Shown: piece by piece, positions 32,558 to 44,607 of the stretch
Position numbering within the stretch: the stretch's first letter is position 1
How the letters are laid out: the number at the start of each line of letters is the position of its first letter
Assembly: GCA_014218235.1 (NCBI GenBank)
Contig: CM024766.1
Location: forward strand, 19,937,346 to 20,001,345
Reading direction: 5' to 3'
Length of the DNA stretch: 64,000 nucleotides
Origin: Colocasia esculenta
Lineage: Eukaryota > Streptophyta > Magnoliopsida > Alismatales > Araceae
Position numbers and translations under genes: made by a program
The notes under the pieces: model-generated
What the model saw: the letters and a program-made list of their open reading frames with translations, nothing else
Told to the model about the DNA's origin: nothing
The model's database searches: none

Positions 32558-32975
32558 GAGCGATTTAATTGATGTAGGCACTGATATCAGGTGATAGTTA
32601 GGGCAGAAAAGTGCTTTTGATTTGAATGTAATGGTGATTAGACAATGCATTGATGAATTGAATGAATAAAAATTAGAGTTTACTATATTTGCGCAAGGTT
32701 CTATTGATAACGCGACTTGAAAGGCGGTCACCTTAAGGTCACGACATTGTGGGGGGTCGCGACATTGTCGTGGCCCGCCTAGATGACGTGACAATAACGC
32801 GACACCCCACTACGTCGTATCCTCAATCGAGGATTAAAAAAAAAACCCACGATCCCTCTTCTCCCTCGTTTACGCTTTCAAAACCCCTCAAAGCTCCTGT
32901 GATTGCTTCTCACCTCAAACTCCCTCAAACTCTCTCTCTCTCTCTCTCTTTCTTCTCACTCCCTCTTTCTCGGCT
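32558..32975 (+). promoter_or_regulatory. Spacer between antisense genes 1 and 2, unit B
   Basis: Same layout as 13366-13774: AATAAA at 32665-32670, a GTCGCGAC-containing patch at about 32735-32820, then a CTCTCT-rich leader before the ATG at 32976. Confidence 0.5.
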
Positions 32976-35657
32976 ATGGAGGGTGGGAACGGTGGTGATG
33001 GTGGTGGCGGCGGCTCGCCGGGTGACGGACGGAGGAAGCGGCTTGTGAGGAGGGGATCCTCTTCCTGGAGGCACAAGGAAGCCGCTGCAGTGGAGGAGTC
33101 TGTGGTGGACATGGAGATGGAGGAGGAAGAGAACCAGGCGGTGGATATGGAGGTGGCGAGGAAGGCGCGTGAAGACGCCATGAAAATGGTAAGTGAATCG
33201 AAACTAAAACCATTGATTGATGTGTGGGAAAGAGTGAAAAGACCACCTAGAGAGTAGATGTAGGGTGCGACGCCCAAGGAAACAGCTGCCAGAGAAGGGG
33301 ACCTCCGGCCGGTCTATGCATGAGAACGCGGCGGATCGGCCCGTCGCGACACCAGGTGTCACGACGGGTCAACGAGGCACGACCATGTCGCGTCGGTGAA
33401 AGACGTCGCGACATGGTCGCAGCTTAGTAGAGTTGCGCGACCAGGTCGCGATGCATCGGGGCGTCGCCACATGGTCGTGGCCCAAAAGACCGCTGCGACC
33501 GTAGCCGAGAGTTCAAACTAAAGGGAGTTTTAACTGATTTTTGACTGACTTGCTTGCATAGAAAAATGACGGCCAGAGTCTCCTAGCTCCTGGTGCTAGC
33601 TGTCTATTTAGCCTTCCCGGCCTTTCAGAGAGAGAGGTTGAAGGGGATGGGGTTCGGAGAGGTGCTCTGTATGGACAGGATGAGGGCGGATCCCGCACGC
33701 ACCCAAGCCCTACGCAGCAGGTGGGATGCGGAGGCAACTGCCTTCGTATTCCCATAGGGTCATATGATCCCCAGCCTAGAGGACGTGAGTCGGATCACGG
33801 GGCTTAGGGTGTATGGGAGGCCAGTGAGTGGGTTTACCTACCCCTATTACAGGGACCTAGCCCGCCAACTTCTAGGATTGACCGTAGGGCAGAGGTCTTC
33901 CCTTCTTTCTAGGGTCGAGTTGAAGGAGAGCCTGGGACTCTCTGAGGTGGGGGAGATGGTCGACGGGCAGCTGCAGAGGTTGACCCAGGGATGCCGAGCA
34001 GTGCCAACAGAGGAGGCAGGGGCAGAAGCAGACCAGGACCTGCGTCATTTGCTCATCCTCTTCTTGGGCAGACTCATGTTTGCTACAAGAGGTGACGCAG
34101 TCCATTGCCGGTTTCTTCCTCTCCTGGAGGACCTGGACGAGGTGGGCGACTACGCTTGGGCGGCCGCATTTATGGCGCACCAGTTCGACAGTTTATGCGC
34201 CTCCGAGCGACATACATCCACAGGTGGCTTCTTCCCCTTTCTTTAGGTACCCTTCCTTTCCTTTTACTCCTTTACTTACTGCATTTGTTATGAATTGTGA
34301 TTTAACTACCTTCTCATTCTTGCAGGTCTGGGCCTACCTTCACCTTCTAGTCCTGAGGAGAGGGATCCTAGAGCGACCGGGCCTCGTGCCCATAGCTCAA
34401 CGCTGGGACTCGCACCATGACACGCACACCTTGAGCGACCAGCTGTCCTCTCTCCAAGACGCCATCGACAGCTACCCTCAGCTAGATGTAAGTGATCTAA
34501 CCCTTCTCTCTAAGTTCAATGGTTTGAATTAATTGCTTGGCGACTAATCAGAAGTGCTTTGATGTGCTGGTGGTGTGGCGGCCATACCTAGAGGAGGGAG
34601 ATGAGGGACAACCTTGGTTGGTGCAGGCTCGCCCCTACTTCGGTAGGTCGGTGTGGGTGCATGCACTAAACCTTGTACTACCTCTTCACCTATATCTGTG
34701 CCAAAAATTGCTCGGGCTACGTCAGAGTGTGGTGGAGTTTCCCAATCGAGACCGGACCCTGAGGCCTGGTCATAGTTTTCGGGCGGTGGAATTGAGCTAA
34801 TGATTTGGAAATGAAATTGCAGGTGGACGTGGTTGGGGAGACTGCCTCGCTTCGGGCCCTGCTCTACTCAGCAATGCAAGATCGAGAGATAGCTCAGCGG
34901 GAGGTGGAGCAGTTGGTAAGTACCTACTCAGACTTCAGTATTTTACCAATCTCATAGCTGATTTGTGGAATCGACGTGTGTTGCATGTGCAGTGGAAGGA
35001 GTTGGAGAGAGTGAGGACCGCGGCAGGAGCTGGAGCCTCCTCTTCCAGGGTGTCAGAGGGCTCCCAGTCGCATCTAGAAGACCGACTGGCGGCCGCAGTG
35101 ATGAGGGCCGAGGAGGCGTAGACTGAGCAGGCTGAGCAGGTAAGTAAGACAATTATTTTAATTTAAATATTATCTAAACATGGCACTGAGTTTAATTCTT
35201 TTGCAGTAGAGGGAGCTGAGGACCGCCTTTGACCGTGCGTCCCAACTTCAGGGACCGGCTGCGCATCCGGGCAGAGGTAGCGGAGCTACTGGTGGTGGAG
35301 ATGATGCGGGAGCTAGCGACACTGCGGGTGCAGGGGTCGTCAGTGGAGCAGACAGAGTTGATAAGGCTACGTACCGAGGTGACAGAGCAGTATATTAGGA
35401 TAGACGAGCTCCGGTGTCTAGTGACAACACTAGGCCAGGCAGCTTGTAGTAGGAGTAGGAGTAGGACAGATGCGAGCGGGGCGAGCGGCGCCTCCGTCAG
35501 ACAGTATTTAGCAGGTTCCTCCAGTCGTAGGAGGAACAAGGAGGAGGAGAGATTCCATCGTGGCGAGGCGAGCACCCAGAGCGGTAGGGGTGGTGGAGAG
35601 ATGCCACCACCTCCAGAGAGGCAGGAGGGATCCGGGGAGAGTGGTGGCGGACAGTGA
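32976..35657 (+). pseudogene. Antisense gene 2 of unit B: PMD protein with coiled-coil SR tail
   Basis: Inferred exons are 32976-33188, 33560-34256, 34326-34487, 34552 to about 34795, 34823-34915, 34993-35139 and 35207-35657. They keep the same lengths and phase-0 introns as unit A, except where small losses occurred. Intact PMD motifs are SLEDVSRITGLRVYGRPVSG, FLPLLEDLDEVGDYAW and LPLHLYLCQKLLGLRQ. Here the exon 2 frame is continuous where unit A has a base deletion. Breaks are stops at about 33584, 33755, 34254, 35119 and 35207, a deletion of over 150 bases that removes the exon 4 donor, and a deletion/frameshift near 35250. Exon 7 keeps a coiled-coil part (SVEQTELIRLRTEVTEQYI) that unit A has lost. 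Confidence 0.75.
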
Positions 35658-36789
35658 GGAGTTTGTGAGCCACCTTCCCTTATCTTTGTACATATGACTT
35701 ATCACTTAGTCGATCTTTTACTTTATGTCAATGTTTACTGAATGAACTTGCAATTGACACGAGAGTGAGACGAGATCCGAACATGGGAGTAAGGGAGATC
35801 TGAACACAAGAGAGGGAGAGAACGAGAGTACCCCGAGTACACAGATGTGCTTGCTCCAAAATTCCCTGTCCCTGTACACTTAACTAAACAGGTTAGATCT
35901 GTTATTTGGCTCAGCCCCTTGCGTTAAAAAAAATGATCTTGACTTCGTAATTGTCAAGGGGCTGAGCCTTATTCAAATAAGGGATAAATAAAAATAATGC
36001 ATGCAAAAGGAAAACGATATGTACACACAATTTTTTTGAATTTTAAGATTTTCTAGCTATTTTTTGAATTTTGGGGTTTTGCAATTTATTTTGGATTTTT
36101 TTGGATTTTATATTTTTTATTATTTTTGGGATTTTCAAAATTTTTGGTTTTGAGATTTTCTAATTTTTTTGAATTTTTTGGATTTTCTATTTTTTTTTTG
36201 GTTTTGGGAATTTTGAGATTTTGTCTAATGCCACCTTTTGCATTTAAGTGACTAGCCATGGATCCCAATTCTATCTTATGTTCGCCAAATATCCTCTAAG
36301 TGTAGCGTGCATTGTTTTTTTTTTTCTTGGCTTCCCAAAGGCTGCTTGCCCCATAGACCAACCGTGTGGGTTCTCTGGTCGTGAGAGGGGATAGGAAGAC
36401 TTAAGAGGAGATAAAACTCGGCCTTGGAGCTCGGGATACTGGCTTGTATGACTTGCAAGGCTATATCTCATGTGGAATCTGTCTGTTCTCCAGAGACTTT
36501 ATGGCCATTTGCTTTTAATTGGGGCATGCGTGCGACCGGGTTCAAGGGCGTCCGGTGGGGAACTGTACTGCCACTTTTTGACATGCCTCTATTTTTTCCT
36601 TCCTTATTTATCATTTCATCATTTTTTTTCTTTCTTTTGAACTGACTGTCTCTCTTTGAGACTTCATGAACATGATCTACACCATTGTTTGTCTACAGGC
36701 TAGCACCCTCTTGCCCGTAGACCTAGTCCGAATGAGAGGAGAACTGACCTTCGTTCCCTTGCACTTGGGCTAAGTAAGAACATCATTAA
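35658..36789. other. Convergent 3' region between antisense gene 2 and pol, unit B
   Basis: Non-coding. A T/G-rich low-complexity block at about 36024-36226 is homologous to 16999-17170 but of different length. No gene is supported. Confidence 0.6.
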
Positions 36790-38397
36790 CTAAGGGAAAT
36801 TGGCCTCGGGTTGCCGTGTTGTGTGTGACTGAACACAAAAGTCGTTTGACAACAAATGGAAGGAAGTGAGACACATGGCTGCTAACATTCTTTTGCAAAT
36901 TGATGTTGTTATTGAAAATCCTTTATTAAGGGTAGAATCTTTTAAGATACAGCCCATTCCACGGTGAGAGAGCTCCTCACCATCGACATTGACTAGCCTA
37001 TATGCGTTCCCAGGGTACACTTCCTTAACAACGTATGGCCCTTCCCAGTTTGGTTGCAACTTTGACCTAGGACCTCCAGGTTTTATGAAAATTCGCTTCA
37101 AAACTATGTCTCCTTCTTGGAATTTGTGCTCAATTACTTTCTTTTGAAAAGATTTTGAGAGTCTATTTTGATATGAAAGCACATGATCGGCCACGGCTAC
37201 ACGCTTTTCGTTTAGGAGTTCCAGCTGTGAAAGGAATGCCTCTCAATGTTCATCAGGATTAAGTTCTTTGTCTAGCTGGACTCTTAGCGAAGGAATGAGG
37301 ATCTCGTGTGGACATACCGCCTCCATCCCATAAGTAAGTGAGAAGGGCGTTTTCCCAGTGGGCGTGTGGACGGAGGTATGATAAGCCCATAGAGCCTCAA
37401 TCAATTTCTCAGGCCAATCAGCGAACTTATGAAACTCACAAGTTTTCTTTAGAATTTTCAAAAGTGTTTATTTGTGGCTTCGACTTGACTCTTGCCCTGC
37501 AAAAAATATGGAGGCGAATGATGCAAGGCAATGTTGAATTTCTTACATAGGTCTTGAAGCTCTTGTGATATGAACTGGGGTCCATTGTCGGTGACGAAGC
37601 TGCTTGGTACTCCGAACCGCGAGATGATGTTATTCATGATGAACCTGAACGAAGGTCGAGCCTTTGATTTCTGCAAAAGCCTCTACTTCGGCCCACTTGG
37701 TGAAGTACTCAGTGGCTGTGAGAATGAAAGATTTTTGTTTCACTTGAGCATTAGGATCTCCAAGAGACCCGATGATATCAAAAGCCCACATGGAGAAAGG
37801 CCAAGGGGAAGATAGTGGATGCAAAGATGAAGATGGAGCATGGATTTTGTCGGCATGGACTTGGCACTTGACGCACCTACGAACGTAGATGACACAGTCT
37901 TCTTCTAGGGTTGGCCAGTAGTAGCCCTGCCTAAGGATTTTCTTAGCCAACATTTGGCTATTCACATGCCTACCGTATTTACTGTAATGGGACCCTTCCA
38001 CTACCTTCCAGGCTTCTTCATCCAACAAACACCTGAGGAGCATTCTGTTTAGAGCGCGCCTATACAACACTTCTCCGAGAATGGTATACCTTAACACTGC
38101 TCTACGGATGGCTAGCCTATCCTCAGCTTCAGCTTCTTCTGGGAAGGTACCGTCCTTGCAGTATTGCTCAATCTCATGATACCATGACTTTTCTTCTTCC
38201 ATCATTTCTCCTAGTTCCACAAGCATTATTTCCTTCGCTTCTCTTCTCTCAGCTTTCAACACCAAAGAACTCCTGAGGTTAATGAACCAAGGATCTTGAG
38301 TGGAGGGTGCTTCTAACCTCTGGACAGTGATAGTCTCAGCATTGCGGCTGTGGGGGAAGGAGAGACATGAGGCCAAGGATGCCAGGGCATGGACCAT
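36790..38397 (-). pseudogene. Integrase domain of Tat unit B
   Basis: Same motifs as unit A: RQGYYWPTLEEDC, then CVKCQ, AFDIIGSLG, FVTDNGPQFI, GKSQVEATNK and KLQPNWEGPYVV. The zinc-binding N-terminal region is more complete than in A (WKVVEGSHYSKYGRHVNS). One-base deletions lie near 36964 (changing the C-terminus) and 37469, with a further shift near 37655. The TGA at about 37240-37242 is shared with unit A. Confidence 0.8.
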
Positions 38398-38862
38398 AAT
38401 ATTCTGAGAGCGAGGAGTATGAATGTAGATGAGCTTGCAGAATTGCTTAGCTAGGAGCGTGACCAGATCTTGATAGGGCTTGAGTTTAGGGTCACGAGTG
38501 AGATAGGTAGAAAGGACCTACCGAAGGACGAGCTGAGAGTGTCCTATGATCTTGAGATGATGCGCGCCTAAAAGATAGGCAAGCTTGAGACTGGCTAGGA
38601 GACCCTCATACTCGGAGACATTGTTGGTGGCAGGAAACTAGAGTTGATAGGCAAGTGGAATGGTGATCCCTTCTGGGGTGAGCAAGACTGCACCTATGCC
38701 CCGTCCCCTAGAGTTAAGAGCCCCATCAAAGTGGAGCGACCAAAACGGGTCGCGAGAGATGAGTGACACGTTTTCATCGGGGAAATCCTCTTGAACCGTG
38801 TCACTGTGAGGAAGAGGAAGGTGAACAAGGTGCTCAGCAATGGCATACCCTTTTATAGCTTT
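38398..38862 (-). pseudogene. Second RNase H of Tat unit B, catalytic residues lost
   Basis: LHFDGAL and NNVSEYE are recognisable. However, the third acidic site reads IIGHSQLV (IIGDSQLV in unit A) and the fourth reads MVHALASL (LADALASL in A). In-frame stops lie near 38518, 38639 and 38864. The enzyme would be inactive even if translated. Confidence 0.75.
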
Positions 38863-40164
38863 CTAGACTACAAAGGTGATATCGAATTGAGATAGGAAGC
38901 TCTGCCAGCGCGCCAATCTGTCGGCGGGGACTGACCTCTCCAAGAGATACCTAATAGGATCCATTCTAGAAATCAAACTCACCTTATGGGCTAGGAAATA
39001 GTGCTTCAATTTCTGCACTACCCATACTAGCACTGCACAGGTTTTCTCCATTGTGGTGAGTTTGAGCTCGGAAGGGTTGAAGAGGCTAGATAGGTAGTAG
39101 ACTGCCCTTTCATTCCCGGAATCATCATGTTGCACAAGGACAGCTCCTAGGGAGTCCTCAATAGTTGACAGATATAGGATTAAGGGTTTCTCGGGGACAG
39201 GTGCCTGCAACACGGGTAGATTCATAAGATAACTTTTGAGTTCATCAAAGGCCTCTTGACACTTAGCATCCCATTCGAATTTGGCCTCTCTTTTTAACAG
39301 TTCATAGAAAGGACGACATCTTTGAGAGTGCTGAGATATAAATCTCCTTATGAACTGTAGCCGACCTATCAAACCTCGAAGCTCAGATATGTTCTTAGGA
39401 GGAGGCATCTCATTTATTGCCTTGGCCTTGTGTGGGTCTATTTGAATCCCCCGTTTGCTAACTATAAAACCTAACAATTTGCCTAATGAAACCACAAACA
39501 CACACTTCTTCGGATTCATCTTCAACTGATACTCTCGTGCGCGACGGAACACCCTGGCAAGCACGGAGGAATGTTCTCTTCGGGTCCGAGATTTCACCAC
39601 AATATCATCCATGTAAACCTCCACATCGATATGAATCATATCGTGGAAGATAGCTAGCATTGCCCTTTGATAAGTGGCGCCGACATTCTTCAGCCCAAAC
39701 GGCATAACCACATAGAAATAAGTTCCCCAGGGTGTGGTGAAGGAGGTTTTCTCTTGGTCCTCCGGGGCTAGATGAATATGATTATAGTCTGATTACCCAT
39801 CCATGAAAGATAGAGTTTTATATCCAGCGGTGTTGTCGATCAACACATCCAAATGAGGTAGAGGGAAATCATCCTTTGGACATGCCCTATGCAAGTCCCG
39901 GAAGTCTATGCAAATTCGCACCCTTCTGTCTTTCTTCATCACCGGGATTATATTGGCCACCCACAGCGGATAGAGGACTACACGGATGAATTTAGCATTG
40001 TATAATTCATCAATTTCCTCCTTCATCTTCAAAGTAATATAGGGAAGGTATCTTCCGACAACTGCCCCTGGCTTTAAAATTAACCTATGTTCCACCAACT
40101 CGTGGTCAATGCCGGGCATGTCATCATATGACCAGGCAAAAGAATCGTTGAACTCCCGTAGCAT
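38863..40164 (-). pseudogene. Reverse transcriptase and RNase H of Tat unit B
   Basis: The frame is open for 282 codons from 39711, covering VMPFGLKNVGATYQRAM, the catalytic MDD in VEVYMDDIVVKSR, GLIGRLQFIRRF, and RNase H to SQFDITFVV. Upstream (40164-39793) are LNRACPKDDF-like and TAGYKTLSFMDG motifs. A stop at about 39793 and a small loss near 40050 (the VKKKLIR residues of A) break it. This is the best preserved RT of the two units. Confidence 0.85.
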
Positions 40165-40782
40165 TTATACAAGCGCCTCTTCTTCCTCGGGAGGGAGACT
40201 GGAAGATATAGTCAAGAGCCTGGGGTCTTCTTCTGTTCCAACATTTACTTCTTTGGTGGGCTCATCCACTGCCGATGTAGGCTCGTCAAATCTTCTCATG
40301 CACCTTGCATACATGTCGGCAGCGTCCTCTATCTCACCCTCTTCTTCATCCACTGGGTCTTCCTCAGTCAAGATTTCATATACTCCAAACCCATCGTCTA
40401 ACCCTTCCTCTTCGCGTTGAGCTTCTATATTCAAGACCATTTCTTCTTGATCAAACTCTTCAACAACTAAAAGAGCGCCACACCTTTGCACCAGATCTAA
40501 CAAATACCTATGGGGTATGCCACTACCCTTTCTCTTGCTAGTCGGGGACGAGGACTTGCTATATTCTACACTTGAAGCTAACCTAGGGCAGATATTTACA
40601 GGAAGCTCTAGAGGAATGTCCAGAGGTTTATTGGAAGGGAAAGAGACTTGTGTGGCTGAGCTGCATAGATCCTCCGATGGGACTGGAGGCGGAGGCGGGC
40701 CACCCGAGCTCAGGGTGCCCGCAGCAAAGTTGGGGTGCAGAGGAACAGAAGGCCCCTCACCCAGATCGCCCAAAATGACCAT
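40165..40782 (-). pseudogene. Pol N-terminal segment of Tat unit B
   Basis: It opens at ATG 40782 in the strong context ACCACCATGG (MVILGDLGEGPSVPL). A Pro-rich then acidic frame runs 205 codons to a stop at 40165 just before RT. TEEDPVDEEEGEIEDAADMY shows the stretch that is frameshifted in unit A. Function unknown; it would be the N-terminus of the pol protein if pol is started or spliced here. Confidence 0.6.
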
Positions 40783-41185
40783 GGTGGTCAGTGGGCGCAG
40801 GTCGCTGCTTGAGCAAAAGGAAGGGAAATATGGGGATCGCCGCCAAGGAGGAGGAGAGAGCGACGGGGATCTCCGTCGAGGAAACGAAGGAGTGCATATG
40901 TGACGGGGATGGTCGTCGAAAGCAAGGGAGCACCAGGACAGGGATCGCCATCCGAATGTTGAGAATGGAAGTGACGGGAATCGCTATCAATCAAGGGGAA
41001 TGGCAGCAGGAAAAGACGGGGATTGCCGTCCGAAGAAAAAGGAGAGAAGACGGGGATCGCCGTCCGATCGATGAGAGAATTGAAGGGAGGAAGCACACCC
41101 ATTTGTTTTTTTTTGTTATTAAACTAAGGAGAGAAATAAACAATCCTACATGCGAAGGCATCGGGAAAAGGTCAACACTGAACCA
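40783..41185 (-). other. Non-coding block with GACGG-GATC-CCGTC minisatellite, unit B
   Basis: Homologous to 21745-22172, with about eight palindromic units such as GACGGGGATCGCCGTC (around 40830-41065). It is a candidate intron or pol leader between protease and RT, with a T-rich run near 41105. Confidence 0.55.
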
Positions 41186-43216
41186 TTAAAGAATATAGTG
41201 AAAAAAGGACGAGGAAATGGTTAACGCTTCGAGAGCGTCAGGGGGGAATTGTAGGATAAGAGGGGGAGAAGAAGGGATGAAAGCAAAATTATGGACATGG
41301 ATGGATGATACAAAATGACTAGGAGGCCGAGAACACCCTGGACAAAACTCCTTTGTTGGGTTGATGGCGTTTATGACTTCAAAATTTTCACCAGGTCCAA
41401 GCAACTGTCGCTTGGTGGTGATTGCTGATATTGTCTGTTCCATTTCCGAAGAGTATGAACTGCTGTCCTTGCTGAATAGCTGACTAACTTCCGAGACAAG
41501 GTCTTCGAGCTCTTGTTCTTCTGCTTCTGCTATTGGGAACTGCACAGTATTGCCCTCCTTGAACAGGAAACTAATGGCTGAGATTAAGTCATCCGTACCT
41601 GGTTCTTCTGTCGCTGTTTTTTTAGGCCTCCTCTTTTTGCTGGGCCTCTGGGCCTCCATAAGTTGATATGGGGACAACAATGTTTCTGTCATGATAGTGT
41701 TGTAGCCAGGCTGTACTGGTCCTCTGACAAAATGATCATAAAGTGTCTAGGTGAGAGGGTCTTGGTCTAACTTTGTTGGAGATGAATATGCTGCCCATGG
41801 TTTGAGCCCTTCATAGTATCCAAGACCCCTCTTTGTGAATTTCTTAGGGTCATTGATGATCTGAGTCCTCCCTTGAAGGCGGGCGCCCAAACTCTTTCCC
41901 GGCAGATACCCAATTCTGACCATGATATTCCAACCCTTGGTATTTGAGAGTGTGCCCTTCTTGATAGCTGCCACTAATGGAGATACAATCTGGCGGCTAC
42001 TTGAAAATGTGTAAGCCCAAGGAAAGTTCACATCAAGGACTGAGATAATGGGCTTGTTGGATGGCCAGATTGGTGGCAATACTTTCTCGATGGCCTCCAC
42101 TGTGTGAGACGTTGCTGCACTTTTAACTTTGACTATACGACCCTGTAATGAAAATTTCAAGCATTGATGAGCTGTAGAGGGGACTGCCCCTAACGCCTCA
42201 ATCCATGTGTGACCCAGAATAGCTTTGTAGGTTGGATCAATGTCAAGCACATAGAAATCCACTGTCATGACAAGTGGGCCCAATTGTGCTTGTAATGAAA
42301 TGATGCCATGGCAAGCCCACCGGGAATTGTCATAGGCTGCTATAGTTGTAGCAGTGGGCTGCAAGCGGCGTTCGGAGATGTTGCAGGATCTAAAGGTACT
42401 TAGAGGGAACACATTTATAGAAGCTCTGGTATCAACCAATACGGCATCAACGTCCACTTTGTTTATGGTCAGGATGACACATAAAGACATTTTCCTGGCC
42501 TCTGGAGGAGCCAGTTCATCGTTTGTGAATGTAATGGTTGGCCCCTTGTTTACAATGGAAAGAGCAGATGGTAGGTTTTCCGGGTTCATATCCTCACTTA
42601 CCATGACCCTTTGCAGAAAGGTTCTCAAGGCATCTTGGTGGGCTGGTGACCTTTTGATCAATTCAAGGATTGATATTTTTGCTGGAGTCTGATCCAAATG
42701 CTTTAAAATATCATATTGGGTCTCTGGGACCGGATCTATCTCCTCGATGTCTTGTTGTTGCTGCTGGTTGTTGGAAGGTTGGGTCGGCTGACCCGACAAA
42801 GACACGGATGCATTTAGGTACATCCGGTGGAACATTCGCCCTCTCCGTAGGGCGAGGTTATGGTGAAGGGGAGGTGAATTAGTGTCAATGATGGAGGGGG
42901 TGGCTAACAAGGGTGCTGGCGTAGGGGAGAATAGGATGTTGAGAGGTGACAGTATAACAGGCTGTATGACGGGGTTGTTGTGTAGTGGCGAGGTAAGGGT
43001 GGCAACAGTGGGCGTGGTAGGTGTGGAGGTGATGGTAGTAGGTTTGGTGGAGGAAGGTGTGGCGTGGGAAATGACCAAAAGCTGGCCTACTTCATGCTCA
43101 TCATCATAAGCCAAAGCAGATGCTGGTGGTGGATGATGGACAACAGGGTTAACTTGAGCGGGAGGAGGGGGTGGTGGAGCAGGTTGAGGGTTCGGAGCGG
43201 GTTTATGTTGTGGCAT
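41186..43216 (-). pseudogene. Gln/Pro-rich linker, protease and G-patch-like region of Tat unit B
   Basis: One frame is open for 489 codons (43216-41747). It starts in the Pro-rich linker (NPQPAPPPPPPAQVNPVV), then has the protease motif AVLVDTRASINVFPLSTF and YKAILGHTWIEALGA. The G-patch-like GARLQGRTQIINDPKKFTKR follows. The protease active site DTGA of unit A reads DTRA here, so it should be inactive. After TAG 41747 the frame continues to about 41186 with an acidic segment (EQELEDLVSEVSQLFSKDSS) lost from unit A. Confidence 0.8.
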
Positions 43217-44607
43217 AGGGTTACGAATTTTGTCAAGGTCATTGGCTGGCTGCTGAGGTTGCTACGGTTTCTGCTGTTGCTGGTACTGCTGCTGGAATTA
43301 CTGTTGCGGAAAAGGTTGCTGTTGAAATTACTGCTGTTGTTGCTGAGGCTATTGTCGCCTTTGCTGCTACTGCTGTTGTCTTTGACCTTGTTGGTCTCTC
43401 AGTGTCTGGATCAATCTCTTCATCTCGGCCCAATCAATTTGATTCTGTTCATGAAGATCGTATATAATGTCCCGAAATTGGAAGCAATCTGACACATTGT
43501 GCCCTGGATGGCGATGATACACACAGTACTTTGTTTGGTCTGCTGCCATATTCCAATTTGGTTCTCGGGAGGGAGCCTAAGAGCATTTAGAGACATGAGG
43601 GCCGCAAATATATTAGCAAGACTTTCTGGGAGAGGAGGATATTTTGCCCTCTTAGGCCCATTAGGCTTTCGAGGAGCATAGCCATTTTGGGGCGGAGGGA
43701 ATGATTGTATTGACGCTCATCTTGCTGGGGGTTCTGGTTTTGAGGAGGCGGCTGCCTATTGTTCCTGGGATGCTGGGGTTGCTGATTAGGGGGTGCCCTA
43801 CCTACCGGGCCTTCAGGGTTATTCACTGCACTCACCTACTCATTGGTTTGGATTCCCTCAGTAACAGGTCCCTGGGGCTTCTTGGGATAGCGGGATTTAG
43901 GGGCCTCAAACATAGAATGGATGGGCGAATCCTTGAGCTGGGTATGGATGAAACAGGCTCGGCTATATAACTGGTGCATAGAAGTGATGTCGTTCATAGC
44001 TAGAATGGCACGGTAGGTGGGTGTGGCATTGGAGATCAACAATTTAACTTTCTCCTCTTCCGGCATGGGGCATCGGACTTTAGCAGCCAAGGCACGCCAT
44101 CTGTCGGCGTAGACAACAAATTCCTCATCAGGCTTCATTTTTTCAGCCACTAGATCAACAAAAGAGTACTCGGGTCCGACCCGATCTTGAAACTGTTGTA
44201 AGAACCTTTCTTGAACTATTTGAAAATCCTCGGCTTCCTCGGGTGGTAAAGAATAGAACCACTCGATGGCCGGACTATCCAATGATTTCCGGAACAAGTA
44301 CGCCATAAGGTGGCGGTCGTACTTGTGCGGTGCAGCCTCATACACAAAATCTTTTAAATGAACATAGGGGTCTCCTTTCCCAGAATAACGATGGAAAACA
44401 GGGAGTTCTAACTGAGGTCGGACCCGGAGGTATTGAAAAGATGGAAGGGGAATGTCCGCGGCTTTTCGCGGGTCCAATTGTCTCCTTAAGTCATGGAGCT
44501 CCTTCTTCATGGTTGTCCACTTCGCAAGGAAGTCGGAGGGGGACGAGACATGGTGAGTAGGGACGAGGGAATGGAGGTGTTCTAAGGAGTAAGACCTTTC
44601 GCAGGGA
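43217..44607 (-). pseudogene. Gag of Tat unit B, N-terminus missing
   Basis: It begins abruptly at 44607 in the segment equal to about residue 178 of unit A gag. It then has FLAKWTTMKKELHDLRRQLD, AYLFRKSLDSPAIEWFYSL and VAEKMKPDEEFVVYADRW. It ends at the same TAG as unit A (43836-43838). The knuckle YCVYHRHPGHNVSDCFQFRD lies downstream (43370-43549), after frameshifts near 43560 and 43720. Confidence 0.8.

Larger units (their letters stand above)
27237..44607 (-). mobile_element. Tat/Ogre-type Ty3/Gypsy unit B (5' end truncated at 44607)
   Basis: It has the same gene order as unit A and high identity to it. It ends at the shared LTR (27237-29757) downstream. At 44607 the gag sequence stops abruptly and Del-like LTR sequence begins. 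The first part of gag, the leader and the 5' LTR are missing. Both antisense genes are present, including the promoter and exon 1 of gene 1 that unit A lost. Confidence 0.85.

Noticed and set aside
12028..35657. Treating the DUF7745/PMD genes as ordinary host genes interrupted by retrotransposons
   Set aside because: Both genes occur at the same place and orientation in two tandem Tat units, between integrase and the PPT/LTR, so they belong to the element.
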